A stretch of 64,000 nucleotides of DNA, taken from positions 1 through 64,000 of the forward strand of contig JBFHGJ010000004.1 of NCBI GenBank assembly GCA_041583135.1, in the 5' to 3' direction. Below the pieces are notes generated by a model, which worked only from the letters and a program-made list of their open reading frames with translations, had not been told where the DNA came from and did not search any database. The translations under genes were made by a program, and so were the position numbers. The stretch is from JABSOG01 sp041583135. GTDB taxonomy: Bacteria > Pseudomonadota > Gammaproteobacteria > Enterobacterales > Alteromonadaceae. This document shows, piece by piece, positions 43,629-52,912 of the stretch; the first letter of the stretch is position 1, and each line of letters begins with the position of its first letter.

Positions 43629-44984
43629 ATGTCGATTCAATTAAGCCCAGTAGGCCCCCTGTCGATGCTGTCTCACCTAGAGGTAGACAGATTAAAAAAA
43701 TCCTCAACCAGTCAGCTTTATCAGATGTATCGCAATTGTTCATTGGCGGTACTTAATGTCGGTAGCCATACCGACTGCTCGACCGAGATCTACGAGAAAT
43801 ACAAATCATTCGATGTCAGCATCTTAAGACGCGAACGCGGCATAAAGCTTGAACTGTTTAATCCACCTGAGTCGGCTTTTGTCGATGGCGAAATCATCAA
43901 AGGCATACACGAACACCTATTCTCGGTGCTTAGAGACATTATTTTTATCACCGGAAAAATACAAGATCACGGCTCCCTCAACCTCACCAATTCAAGCCAC
44001 ATCACCCATGTGGTATTCGACATGTTGAGAAATGCCAATGCCATCAGAGCCAACACCAACCCCAACTTGATAGTGTGCTGGGGCGGTCATTCGATTAACG
44101 ATACCGAGTACGCCTATACCAAAGAGGTCGGATATCAACTCGGCCTGCGTGGTCTAAATGTCTGTACCGGCTGCGGTCCTGGCGCAATGAAAGGCCCAAT
44201 GAAAGGCGCCGCCTTAGGCCACGCCAAGCAGCGCATTAACGATGGCCGCTATTTGGGCCTCACCGAGCCGAGCATCATTGCCGCCGAGCCGCCCAATCCG
44301 ATTGTCAACGAGTTGGTGATCTTGCCGGACATCGAAAAACGCCTCGAAGCCTTCGTGCGTACCAGTCACGGTATTATCATCTTTCCCGGTGGTGCCGGTA
44401 CCTCAGAGGAACTATTGTATATTCTCGGCATCATGCTCCACCCGGACAATCAAAAACAAGAGTTGCCGATCATACTGACTGGGCCAAAACAAAGTGAAGA
44501 CTACTTTAGAGAAATAGAGAAGTTTATTGCGGCCACCTTAGGTGAAGCGGCCTTAAGCAAATTCGAGATCATCATCGACGACCCTGAACAGGTCGCCCGC
44601 ACCTTAAAACAGCGAATGGTCGATGTCAGAGAGTATCGTAAGCGCTCAGGGGATGCCTATTACTACAATTGGACCTTGAAAATCGAGCCGGAATTCCAGC
44701 TGCCCTTTGAACCAACCCATGAAAACATGGCCCGACTCAATCTGCATCAGACACAAAGCACCGAACAATTGGCCGCCAATCTGCGCCGCGCCTTTTCCGG
44801 GATTGTGGCTGGAAATGTAAAAGATGAAGGCATAAAGGAGATCCGCAAACATGGCCCATTCGAGCTATCGGGCGATCAACAATTGATGAAACTGATAGAC
44901 AAACTGCTACAGGCTTTTGTCCAGCAGCAAAGGATGAAACTGCCGGGTAGTGCTTATGTGCCCTGCTACAATATCAAACAATAG
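43629..44984 (+). CDS. ppnN: Pyrimidine/purine nucleotide 5'-monophosphate nucleosidase
   Basis: PpnN (YgdH), 451 residues (E. coli 454), splits nucleoside monophosphates to base and ribose-5-phosphate and responds to (p)ppGpp. The LOG-family motif FPGGAGTSEELLYILG holds the catalytic glutamate, and CTGCGPGAMKGPMKGA binds phosphate. AGAAGGAAA lies before the ATG. It precedes xni by eight bases. Confidence 0.95.
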   Translation: MSIQLSPVGPLSMLSHLEVDRLKKSSTSQLYQMYRNCSLAVLNVGSHTDCSTEIYEKYKSFDVSILRRERGIKLELFNPPESAFVDGEIIKGIHEHLFSVLRDIIFITGKIQDHGSLNLTNSSHITHVVFDMLRNANAIRANTNPNLIVCWGGHSINDTEYAYTKEVGYQLGLRGLNVCTGCGPGAMKGPMKGAALGHAKQRINDGRYLGLTEPSIIAAEPPNPIVNELVILPDIEKRLEAFVRTSHGIIIFPGGAGTSEELLYILGIMLHPDNQKQELPIILTGPKQSEDYFREIEKFIAATLGEAALSKFEIIIDDPEQVARTLKQRMVDVREYRKRSGDAYYYNWTLKIEPEFQLPFEPTHENMARLNLHQTQSTEQLAANLRRAFSGIVAGNVKDEGIKEIRKHGPFELSGDQQLMKLIDKLLQAFVQQQRMKLPGSAYVPCYNIKQ

Positions 44985-44992
44985 GAAAAACC

Positions 44993-45793
44993 ATGCAGGT
45001 ACTGATAATAGATGCGCTCAACCTCATTCGGCGAATATATGCCGCCCAAGAGCGTCCCTATTTACCTCTACCGAATGATGTCAGTGACGCCACTGCCAGA
45101 CAAATCGTTCACAACACCTCGGTTGCCATCGAGCAAGCACTCGACAAACTGATGAAAACCATCGAGCCGAGCCATGGTTTGGTGGTTTTTGATGGTGACG
45201 GCGACAGTTGGCGTAGCGCCTACTATCCGGAATATAAAGCCGGTCGCTCACCAATGCCGATGATCTTAGAAAAAGGCATGGCCCAAATCAAACAAGTGTT
45301 CGCTGACAAAGGCTTTGCACTTTTTGAGCAGCCCGGCCAAGAGGCCGACGACCTCATCGGCGCGCTGGCAGCCAAACTGCAAAGCAACGACTGTCAGGCC
45401 ACCATAGTCTCAACCGATAAAGGGTTTTTGCAGCTTTTGTCGGACAAAATAAGAGTCTATGATTATTTTGCCCGCAAATATCTCGATGACGCCTATGTCA
45501 TCGAAAAATTTGGGGTGGAACCGAGCCAGCTGATCAACTACTGGTCGTTGGTTGGCGACTCCAGCAATAACATTCCCGGCTTGCCTGGTGTCGGGCCTAA
45601 GTCGGCATTGGATATTTTGCTTAAACACGACTCTTTTAAAGCGGCGCTGTTAAGTGAGCAGTTGCCGAAAAAGCTCAAGGAGAAATTGCACAATCACCTT
45701 GAAACCTTTAAATTATGTCGCAAACTGGTGGCCCTCAAACTCGATATCGAGTTGGGGTTAAACCTCAAAGATATTCGTCTAAAAACTGAATAA
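44993..45793 (+). CDS. xni: Flap endonuclease Xni
   Basis: A 266-residue protein of the 5'-nuclease family (Xni/ExoIX, E. coli 251). Metal-binding acidic residues are visible in LIIDALNLIRR, VVFDGDGDSWR and QEADDLIGAL; the helix-hairpin-helix is GLPGVGPKSALDIL. It resembles the nuclease domain of DNA polymerase I without the polymerase. sdaC and sdaB, which separate ppnN from xni in E. coli, are absent here. Confidence 0.94.
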   Translation: MQVLIIDALNLIRRIYAAQERPYLPLPNDVSDATARQIVHNTSVAIEQALDKLMKTIEPSHGLVVFDGDGDSWRSAYYPEYKAGRSPMPMILEKGMAQIKQVFADKGFALFEQPGQEADDLIGALAAKLQSNDCQATIVSTDKGFLQLLSDKIRVYDYFARKYLDDAYVIEKFGVEPSQLINYWSLVGDSSNNIPGLPGVGPKSALDILLKHDSFKAALLSEQLPKKLKEKLHNHLETFKLCRKLVALKLDIELGLNLKDIRLKTE

Positions 45794-45807
45794 AAAGAGC
45801 ATCTACC

Positions 45808-46500
45808 ATGAAATCTGTATTGATCACCGGCGCCAATCGTGGCATTGGCTTGAAATTTGTCGAACACTACCTCAACAGCGGCTGGCAAGTTTATGCTACC
45901 TACCGCCAAGAGCATCAAGATCTGCTTGAACTGAGCAAAGCTTTCGACAAGCTGACTCTGTTGTCTTTGGATGCCTCAAATCCTGAGTCCATCGCCAAGC
46001 TCGGTCACTCGATGAGTGGGATCAGTCTCAACTTGTTGATCAATAATGCCGGTGTATATGGCCCGTTTGACGCCGCTTTTGGCGAGATGGACAAGCATGT
46101 CGCCAGCTGGCAAGAAGTGTTCAATATCAACACCATTGCGCCCCACCTCATCACCGAAGCCTTGATTAAGAACCTGCAATTCGGCGCCCCGGCAAAAGTG
46201 GCGTTTGTGTCAAGTAAGATGGGGTCGATGACTGACAACACCAGCGGTGGCAGCTACATTTACCGTTCGTCAAAAGCCGCGCTAAACGCCGTTGTCAAAA
46301 GCTTGGCCAGCGATTTGGCCGATATGAATATTCATGTTGTTGCGTTACATCCGGGATGGGTGAAAACCCGTATGGGTGGCGACAATGCCATGATAGATAC
46401 CGACACCTCAGTCAATGGTATGGTCGAGGTCATCGAGCAGCTAGGACCGCAAAACAGTGGTCAATTTGTTGCCTTTGACGGTCAACAGGTTCCTTGGTAA
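45808..46500 (+). CDS. Short-chain dehydrogenase/reductase
   Basis: A 230-residue Rossmann-fold oxidoreductase. The nucleotide-binding motif TGANRGIG is at about 7-14, NNAG follows, and the active site is YRSSK, preceded by a serine in FVSSKMG. Similar proteins reduce small carbonyls, but the substrate is not predictable. It follows xni by 14 bases, probably in the same transcript. Confidence 0.9.
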   Translation: MKSVLITGANRGIGLKFVEHYLNSGWQVYATYRQEHQDLLELSKAFDKLTLLSLDASNPESIAKLGHSMSGISLNLLINNAGVYGPFDAAFGEMDKHVASWQEVFNINTIAPHLITEALIKNLQFGAPAKVAFVSSKMGSMTDNTSGGSYIYRSSKAALNAVVKSLASDLADMNIHVVALHPGWVKTRMGGDNAMIDTDTSVNGMVEVIEQLGPQNSGQFVAFDGQQVPW

Positions 46501-46510
46501 CAGGTATCGA

Positions 46511-46543
46511 ACCGATGGTCGTCGATAAATAACGACTGTCGGT
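46511..46543. terminator. Interrupted hairpin after the SDR gene
   Basis: ACCGA-tg-GTCGT pairs with ACGAC-tg-TCGGT around a 9-base loop: two 5-bp stems with one symmetric mismatch. It lies 11 bases after the SDR stop and before the DUF3192 gene. No T run follows. Confidence 0.45.
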
Positions 46544-46626
46544 CGCAAGCGCTATGATAAATGTTAGAGTTTACGTTAGATTGGCAGCTTCTTGCCTGTT
46601 GATTATCAAGCTGTTGTGGACATGAC

Positions 46627-47013
46627 GTGATCAAGAAATTCTTCCTTATCATGGTAGCTGGCATTGCCCTTTACGTTGGTATTGCGTTTTCGGTGATGCG
46701 GTTTTATAAAGATGATCCCAGCTACATGGATATCGCCGACCGTCAAAAGTTCAACTTAAAGTATCTCGCAACGCTAGATGCCGACCAAAAAGTTGAACGC
46801 ACCACGGTCATCGACCATTTAGGCGCGCCAGATATCACCGAGGCCAAACGGCTTAACGGCGCGGTCTATCAGGTGATGTTTTATCGCACCCGTAAGATCC
46901 GCGAAGACAACATCACCACCAAAGATGAGTGCACGCCGTTACTGTTTCAAAACGGCCTGCTAATTGCTTGGGGAAACGATGCCTATAAACAATATCAATC
47001 AACCCAGTCATAA
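46627..47013 (+). CDS. DUF3192 family protein
   Basis: A 128-residue protein with an N-terminal membrane segment (about 4-24) and an extracytoplasmic domain (RTTVIDHLGAPDITEAKRL) that recalls the BamE/SmpA-like fold. It fits DUF3192 of Vibrio and Shewanella relatives. GTG at 46627 is the only start that keeps the hydrophobic N-terminus. Function unknown. Confidence 0.8.
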   Translation: MIKKFFLIMVAGIALYVGIAFSVMRFYKDDPSYMDIADRQKFNLKYLATLDADQKVERTTVIDHLGAPDITEAKRLNGAVYQVMFYRTRKIREDNITTKDECTPLLFQNGLLIAWGNDAYKQYQSTQS

Positions 47014-47022
47014 GCGAGAACA

Positions 47023-48795
47023 GTGAGCGCGACCACCCCTACAGCTCAACTGGCTGTTACCGTAGAACAGCTGTTTAAGCTGGTACAGCAAAACATTCGC
47101 CTTTGGGCCAGACCCGGCGCATTGTCGCGCATATATACTCAAGCCAGCGAACTTGCGTTGAGGTTTGACCAATGCTACAACCAAAGCCCAGACAAACTCA
47201 TTGCCCAGTTGCACCTCCACAAGCCTCATTTTGACTTTCTCACCAACCTGACCGCCAAAGCGGCGATTTTTGCCACCATAGAGGTCAACGAGTTGCAATG
47301 GCAGCGACGTTCTCGCCGCAGTGTGATCAGTGCCGCACTAACGGCCAACATTGCCATTTTACCTCATTTGCTAAAACAACACAGGGGCGAGTCGCTCAGC
47401 GACAAACAAAAGCTCACCGTGGCCAAAAGCGCTCAACTTAGCTATCAACTGCTGCAAAAAAACCAAGTGCTCGACCCTCTGTGGCTGCACTGCGTGTTGA
47501 CCTCATCGGCCAACAAGGTCACCCGCCACTATCCCGTTGGGATCTACGGTGCGATAGTACGCAACGCCTACCGCTTTGCCAAACCCCTGTGCCGTTTGCA
47601 ATCGGTAGGGCAAATCAGCGTAGGGCAAATCTTGCGACAGGTCTTTTTGGCTGACAGCTCAATGCTCACCGCCCAAGTGGTCAATCAAGCCGCCAAACGC
47701 ATACACAACTTAGGTTCCGGCGCCTTGGTCATGCTCAACAACGACAATGCCGCAATGCTGATGCACCACATGCCCGATGGGGGCTATTTGGCCTTCATGT
47801 TCTCCGGGCAAGAAGTCTGCGCCAAAGGCCGCTTTGTGTTGCTCAAAAGCAAGCACATCAAGGCGTCTTTGCCCTTATATCAGTGCGAGCAGCCCAAACT
47901 TTACTCACAACTTTGGGAAGCACCACTTAATCGCTATGTGACGGAAAAGCAGCTGGAGCTGACCCGGTTTGAAGGCACTAAGGTGGATATTTACACCCCA
48001 CCGAGAATGTTTCAGGCGATACTTGAGAACCTGTTTGAGGCGCCGAACCTGACCAAACTCAGTCACGCAATCGATCACACCACCGCGTTAAAAGCCCTAT
48101 TAACCCAAAGCGCCACCCAGCTGGCGGCGCAGAATATTCCGGTCAAAGACACCAAACATGCACTGGCGATGCTTGGACTAAACCGCATCGGCCCAATGCT
48201 GACCCAAGGGGTCATGAACGATATGCTGCAACAGATGCGTTTTGCCGGTGACAGCTACCTACACTGCCGCTTGCAATGTTTTGTCAAAGCCGCCGCGTTT
48301 TACGGCAAATACAATGACTTAGTGCAGCCAGAAGAACAATCGATGTATGCCCTGTTTTATCTGGCGCCCCTGTTTTTTGACGACAAGGTGCAAACCAAAG
48401 CCCATCAACTGTATCGTCAGTTTGAAATCGACAGCGCCTACGCTTTTTGCCCGCAAATGCTGTTTAACCTCTCAGACATTGACAACATTGACGCTCAAAG
48501 ACGCCATTTACTCGAACAATGGCAACTCCCCAAACGCGCCTTAGAAGTCATGCGGCTGCTCAATAAGTTCAACAACGAGGAAAAACAGGCAAGAACCGTC
48601 GGCAGCATCGTTGCCGTGTTGCACTTAGCAGCCTTTCACACCCACACCATCTATAATCACCTAGATATTTCAAATCCGCTGCTTCAGCAAAGGTTACGAG
48701 ACTCGCTGGCGGTAATTGGCCTTGATATCAATAAACTGATGGCAATGCAGGAGGATTTTTTACGCCATTACAATCCGCAAACGCCATTGAGTTGA
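47023..48795 (+). CDS. HDOD-like uncharacterised protein
   Basis: A 590-residue cytoplasmic protein without membrane segments. Residues about 335-430 (LSHAIDHTTALKALL, HALAMLGLNRIGPMLTQGVM) resemble the HDOD fold, a non-catalytic relative of HD phosphohydrolases used in signalling. The N-terminal 200 residues are helical and lack intact HD metal motifs. The start is GTG nine bases after the DUF3192 gene. No catalytic function is supported. Confidence 0.65.
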   Translation: MSATTPTAQLAVTVEQLFKLVQQNIRLWARPGALSRIYTQASELALRFDQCYNQSPDKLIAQLHLHKPHFDFLTNLTAKAAIFATIEVNELQWQRRSRRSVISAALTANIAILPHLLKQHRGESLSDKQKLTVAKSAQLSYQLLQKNQVLDPLWLHCVLTSSANKVTRHYPVGIYGAIVRNAYRFAKPLCRLQSVGQISVGQILRQVFLADSSMLTAQVVNQAAKRIHNLGSGALVMLNNDNAAMLMHHMPDGGYLAFMFSGQEVCAKGRFVLLKSKHIKASLPLYQCEQPKLYSQLWEAPLNRYVTEKQLELTRFEGTKVDIYTPPRMFQAILENLFEAPNLTKLSHAIDHTTALKALLTQSATQLAAQNIPVKDTKHALAMLGLNRIGPMLTQGVMNDMLQQMRFAGDSYLHCRLQCFVKAAAFYGKYNDLVQPEEQSMYALFYLAPLFFDDKVQTKAHQLYRQFEIDSAYAFCPQMLFNLSDIDNIDAQRRHLLEQWQLPKRALEVMRLLNKFNNEEKQARTVGSIVAVLHLAAFHTHTIYNHLDISNPLLQQRLRDSLAVIGLDINKLMAMQEDFLRHYNPQTPLS

Positions 48796-48934
48796 GCACT
48801 TGTTGGCGACCACGAGGTCAACCTGACTTTTTATGCTAAATATCGAGCCTGTAAACGATTTTCGGATGAAAACAGGATAGATTTCTGCTACTTTGGTCAC
48901 TGACCTTCGAACAAACAATAAAGCAGGATCTGCA

Positions 48935-49390
48935 ATGAAACTTGGTTATAAGATTGACGACAATGGAAACGAATGCTTGAGCGCTTCGGTGATCTCAACC
49001 CGAATTCGCGAACTCGACGTTGAGCTTTATATCACAGTCAATAAAGATTTAAGCTACCCCCTATCAAGTCCTCACAACAACGGTTACCACGTTAAGGTCG
49101 TTGGCAAACGTGAAGCATTTCGCACCGAGTTCAATATCGATGAAGTTGCCGATGAGCAAGCCATGATAGCAGCGGTAAACGACAAGTTTAATTTGACCGA
49201 CGAATACCTCAAAATCGGCAGCGCCAAACCCGGCGAAACCTTCGATTTCGGCACCAAGGTTTATAACAAAACCGCCATCGACCAGAAAAGTTATGGTGAT
49301 TGGGATGATGATTTGGAAGATTTGGAAGACAACGCCGACAAAGTTGTGCCGGTTTTCTTAAATGATCATCTGCGCTGGGAAGTGAAATAA
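48935..49390 (+). CDS. Hypothetical acidic cytoplasmic protein
   Basis: A 151-residue protein beginning MKLGYKIDDNGNE, chosen over an upstream in-frame start at 48893 because AGGAT precedes this ATG. The C-terminus has an acidic cluster (GDWDDDLEDLEDNAD). No family was recognised. Its stop is immediately followed by the 50-bp-period repeat array, which would form its 3' untranslated region. Confidence 0.7.
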   Translation: MKLGYKIDDNGNECLSASVISTRIRELDVELYITVNKDLSYPLSSPHNNGYHVKVVGKREAFRTEFNIDEVADEQAMIAAVNDKFNLTDEYLKIGSAKPGETFDFGTKVYNKTAIDQKSYGDWDDDLEDLEDNADKVVPVFLNDHLRWEVK

Positions 49391-49608
49391 CCGTATATCC
49401 CTATACATCGTCTGCGAATGTTCCTTACAACACAGACATACCGTATATCCCTATACATCGTCTGCGAGTTTTCCCTACAACACAGACATACCGTATATCC
49501 CTATACATACCCGAAGCAATGCTCCTGCAGCTTTCGGATACCGTATATCCCTATACATCGTCTGCGAGTGTTCCCTACAACACAGACATACCGTATATCC
49601 CTATACAT
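49391..49608. repeat. Array of five identical 18-mers at exact 50-bp period with stem-loop spacers
   Basis: CCGTATATCCCTATACAT occurs at 49391, 49441, 49491, 49541 and 49591, always 50 bases apart and without a mismatch. The 18-mer contains GTATA-tccc-TATAC. The four 32-base spacers fold: spacers 1, 2 and 4 are near-identical and pair GTCT...GTGTT with AACAC-AGAC, while spacer 3 has a different sequence but pairs CCGAA-GC with GC-t-TTCGG. The array starts one base after a stop codon and ends one base before a minus-strand terminator. It is not coding (50 is not a multiple of three) and not a standard CRISPR array, because spacers repeat and the 18-base repeat is short. Confidence 0.92.
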
Positions 49609-49638
49609 AAAAAAGCCCTGTACCAGATGGTGCAGGGC
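49609..49638 (-). terminator. Rho-independent terminator for the leftward small gene
   Basis: Reading the minus strand, GCCCTGCACC-atct-GGTACAGGGC (49615-49638) is a 10-bp stem with one wobble pair, followed by TTTTTT. It serves transcripts from the gene at 49793-50092 and protects the repeat array from them. Confidence 0.88.
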
Positions 49639-49792
49639 GAATATGAGAAAACTCATGAGATATAACGAATAAAAGTGAAAGCTTTTTAAACCTGCCTTCA
49701 AGGTTGATAAAGTAACCACAGGTGGCGATGCCAGTGTGTGTGGGGGCAGTAGTGCCACCTGGGTTAGAAATCTGTTTAATTTGTTATCGCGA

Positions 49793-50092
49793 TTAGCTCA
49801 GCCAAAAGTCACTATCGGACGGTGGCGCTTTAACGGTATCCGAAAAAACTGTTTGGGATCCGACGACTATTCGCTTTTTCTTGCGCTTGGCCACTAAAGG
49901 CAAGTGTTGCTGTTTGTTCAAACCCGCTCCCTGGGTTGGCGACTTTCCCACCGAAAATACCCTATCCGGTTGTTGCAAAGACACATGGTCTTGTATTGCC
50001 GAGCTGTTGTTTGCCTGATATGCCTGGCTCATGCCCGCCAATCCCATCACAGTGATTGTCGCAATCATGCCAAGACTGGTTTTAACGTTCAT
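49793..50092 (-). CDS. Small exported hypothetical protein
   Basis: A 99-residue product with a clear signal peptide (about 1-24, ending SQAYQA). The mature part has a basic patch (AKRKKKRIVV) and no cysteines. AGGAT lies eight bases before the ATG, and a strong terminator follows on its strand. No family was recognised. Confidence 0.6.
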   Translation of the reverse strand: MNVKTSLGMIATITVMGLAGMSQAYQANNSSAIQDHVSLQQPDRVFSVGKSPTQGAGLNKQQHLPLVAKRKKKRIVVGSQTVFSDTVKAPPSDSDFWLS

Positions 50093-50227
50093 GGGTTACA
50101 TCCTATTTAGTTTATTGCTCAATGCACTTATTTTAACGATTCGAGCTGAACCCTAAGTTACAGGTTGAGTCGATACTGCCCCTTGTTGTTGTCACCCGCT
50201 TCCGCTGCGTTTACTAAAAGGTTATGT

Positions 50228-50395
50228 GTAGATAGCCTTTTGGGTTTTGCTTGTTATGCCCGGTTAACCGAGTCTTGTTGTTAAGTTGTAGATAGCTCTT
50301 GGTTGGAGCTTTAAGTCATTGCCCGTTTAAACGGGTCTTATTGTTAACTTGTAGATAGCCCTTTTGGGGTCTTCTTATTGTTGCCCGGCTTAGGC
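50228..50395. repeat. Three imperfect ~60-bp direct repeats with palindromes
   Basis: GTAGATAGC begins at 50228, 50288 and 50351, each followed by a CTTTTGGG-like stretch and, in the first two, by a palindrome: CGGTTAACCG (50261-50270) and CCCGTTTAAACGGG (50322-50335). The third copy has a decayed palindrome near 50383. TTGTTAA precedes the second and third copies. No ORF covers the region. Confidence 0.7.
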
Positions 50396-51087
50396 GACGC
50401 TTTGGTCTGCTCTTGTACTGCCTCTTTGGGCCAGCCGGGTAAATCGCTTTTCTACCTGATGTACTACCTTGTTTACGCTTAAATCAATCACAGCGTCGTT
50501 TTGTACTCGTGCGTTTTGCTTGTACGCTGTGTTGATGAATTCATAATGCACCAAAGCGAATTTTTGGTGTTATCAAAAACCCGACCACCATACGAACAAA
50601 ACCGACAACCCCCGATTTGCGTAGTTTTTCGACAAATGTCGTATTTGGTAGAATGTTAAAAAAAGGGAAAGGACTTGCACAATTTTGTAACTTGGTTAAT
50701 AATCTTCGTACATTTATTGGACAAAATCAGTATTCTTTAGGAACGAAAGGAGTAAAAATCAGTTTCAATAAGCATCGGCTATCTACCAAAAACAATCTTG
50801 CCGAAATGTTAACCAACTGAAAACTAAAGCTTTTAAATTCAAGGTCGGAATTGTATGAAAAGCTGTCGTAAAAATACTAGAACGGAATCAAGCAACTGGT
50901 AGAGTCAGGACGGCAGAAGGAAAATTAACCAACGGTTAACATCAAAATAGAACCAAAACAATAAAAAGCCATTTGATGAAGCGCAACCAAAGGACTGACA
51001 ATAGCTTGAGCAGAGTATTACTACTATTCATGCGTTAACCAAGGAGCCAGCATAACTATAACTAATTTCCTGCGTTAAACAGACAAG
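50396..51087. other. Non-coding stretch upstream of the subtilase gene
   Basis: About 690 bases. A 67-codon rightward frame (50617-50820) has AT-rich, poorly biased codons and no ribosome site and is not called. The plus strand has about ten scattered GGA triplets between 50660 and 51050, but not in evident hairpin loops. No promoter was fixed. Confidence 0.5.
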
Positions 51088-52911
51088 ATGAAGAGGGGTG
51101 TAAGAGTGATGTATATAAAGAGTAAGCAGACAGAAAAAAATCCACAGCGGACCAAAACCGCTGCCTTGGTATTGTGTGTCGCCGTCAGCATTGGCTTAAC
51201 CTGTGCCTTGGCGATGACCCAAAAATCAACTGAAACATCCACTTCCAATGGCCTTAATAAGGACAAAAGTGCACAAGTTGCCACCAACGATATGCCAAAG
51301 TCTTATATTATCAGTTCACCTGAACTGGCAATGTTGCGACAAGACTTGGCACAAATGGGTGTCACACCGACTCATGAGCTAGGCATTATTAATGCTGTCG
51401 CCGCCGACTTGAGCCATGAACAAATCGCTCAATTGCAACAAAACCTCACCGTCAAAATCACCCCGAACTATACCGTTGAATCGGCAGGCGTTGCTTGGGG
51501 CATTCGACGTTACAACCCTGAAGCGGTCATTCCCGATCTGGTTGAAGCGCGTCAAGCCCATAGCGCAGGCAACTACGGCGCAGGCGTTACCATTGGCTTT
51601 TTGGATACCGGCCTTGACAACCTCACCGGATTGCAAAACAACCTATACGGCAACGACAAATATTGGGGCACCTATGATGCCATCAACAATGTCGCCTACA
51701 ACACCGACAACGAAGCCAACGGTCACGGCACCCACGTCGGCAGTGTCGCCGGCAACAGTGATTACGACGGCTCAGGTAAAATCTATGGCGTCGCGCCAAA
51801 TGCCTTGCTTGTTGGTATTAAAGCCTTTGATTCGCAAGGCAAAGCCAGTTACGCTGACGTGATCCGTGGGGTTGACTGGGCGGTGACCAAAAAAGACGAC
51901 ATCAACCTCCGCGTACTCAACATGTCGTTTAGCGGACAAGTACATACTTATTACTGGGAAGATCCACTCAATATCGCCATTATGAAAGCCTGGCAAGCCG
52001 GTATTGTCGTTGTGGCATCAGCCGGTAACTTAGGTCCTAACCCAATGACCATTGGCGTTCCGGGCAATAACCCTTATATCATTACCGTCGGCGCCATGAC
52101 CGACAACTACACCCCAACAGATACCAGCGACGACAAACTGGCCAGCTTTAGTTCGGCAGGTCCTACTGTCGAAGGCCACATAAAGCCTGAGCTGATTGCG
52201 CCCGGTGGTCATATTTCAGGTTTGATGGACACCGATACGACTATCGTCACCGAGCATCCTGATTTCCATGATGGTGGTCGCTACTATCAAATGTCGGGCA
52301 CATCACAAGCCGCCGGGGTGGTTTCGGGTGTTGCCGCACTCATGCTGACGGCCGACCCAACATTGTCGCCTGATGATGTGAAATGTCGCCTTATCGCCAG
52401 TGCCAAGGCTGCCCGCAATGCAGATGGTTCTTTGGCCTATAGTGTCTTCCAGCAAGGCGCCGGTATGGTCAATGCCAAAAATGCCCTTGCCAGCAGCGCT
52501 TCAAATTGTGCCAATAACGGACTAGACATCGGGCTTGATATCGCCGGTCAACAACATTATTATGGTCCGGCTGCAATTGACAGCAACGGTGATATCTATC
52601 TCCAAGGCCATAGCTCAGATTATGCTTGGGACATTCCCACTGACTTAAACAGCACTGAAGGCGATACTTGGCGTACGGCCATTAAAAGCAGTGGCGGCTA
52701 TAGCTGGAATTTGGCAACCGACGGAGGTTCCATTTGGATTGGTTCCTTCTTACAGTCAAACAATTACAGCTGGCGAGATAACTACGAATCCGAGGCAACC
52801 CGCATCACCAATGAGACTCTCAAAGTCGATGGCGGCTCCATTTGGATTGGCAGCATCTCTGATATCAATACACAGAGTATCAATGTAAACAATTGGGTTG
52901 ACCAAGAATAA
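51088..52911 (+). CDS. Secreted S8 family subtilisin-like serine protease
   Basis: A 607-residue protease. A hydrophobic export segment (about 24-43) is followed by an inhibitor-like propeptide (about 70-130) and the catalytic domain with D173 (FLDTGLD), H213 (GHGTHVGSVAGN), oxyanion N314 (SAGN) and S406 (SGTSQAAG). All catalytic residues are intact. The 130-residue tail carries two copies of DGGSIWIGS (545-553, 581-589), a tryptophan-rich pattern of unknown role. An ATG at 51109 has a slightly better ribosome site and may be the true start. It ends one base before the propeller-signalling gene begins, so the two are probably co-transcribed. Confidence 0.93.
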   Translation: MKRGVRVMYIKSKQTEKNPQRTKTAALVLCVAVSIGLTCALAMTQKSTETSTSNGLNKDKSAQVATNDMPKSYIISSPELAMLRQDLAQMGVTPTHELGIINAVAADLSHEQIAQLQQNLTVKITPNYTVESAGVAWGIRRYNPEAVIPDLVEARQAHSAGNYGAGVTIGFLDTGLDNLTGLQNNLYGNDKYWGTYDAINNVAYNTDNEANGHGTHVGSVAGNSDYDGSGKIYGVAPNALLVGIKAFDSQGKASYADVIRGVDWAVTKKDDINLRVLNMSFSGQVHTYYWEDPLNIAIMKAWQAGIVVVASAGNLGPNPMTIGVPGNNPYIITVGAMTDNYTPTDTSDDKLASFSSAGPTVEGHIKPELIAPGGHISGLMDTDTTIVTEHPDFHDGGRYYQMSGTSQAAGVVSGVAALMLTADPTLSPDDVKCRLIASAKAARNADGSLAYSVFQQGAGMVNAKNALASSASNCANNGLDIGLDIAGQQHYYGPAAIDSNGDIYLQGHSSDYAWDIPTDLNSTEGDTWRTAIKSSGGYSWNLATDGGSIWIGSFLQSNNYSWRDNYESEATRITNETLKVDGGSIWIGSISDINTQSINVNNWVDQE

Positions 52912-52912
52912 T

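Noticed and set aside
49391..49608. CRISPR array
   Set aside because: The 18-base repeat is shorter than usual, three of four spacers are near-identical, and no cas gene or leader is nearby.
49501..49758. Leftward 85-codon and rightward 84-codon frames over the repeat array
   Set aside because: They are read through a 50-bp non-coding repeat whose period shifts frame; no ribosome site and low-complexity products.
50617..50820. Rightward 67-codon frame upstream of the protease
   Set aside because: No ribosome site, no recognisable domain, and AT-rich non-coding composition.
50660..51050. CsrB-like RNA suggested by scattered GGA triplets
   Set aside because: The GGA triplets are not in hairpin loops, and no promoter or terminator frames the region.
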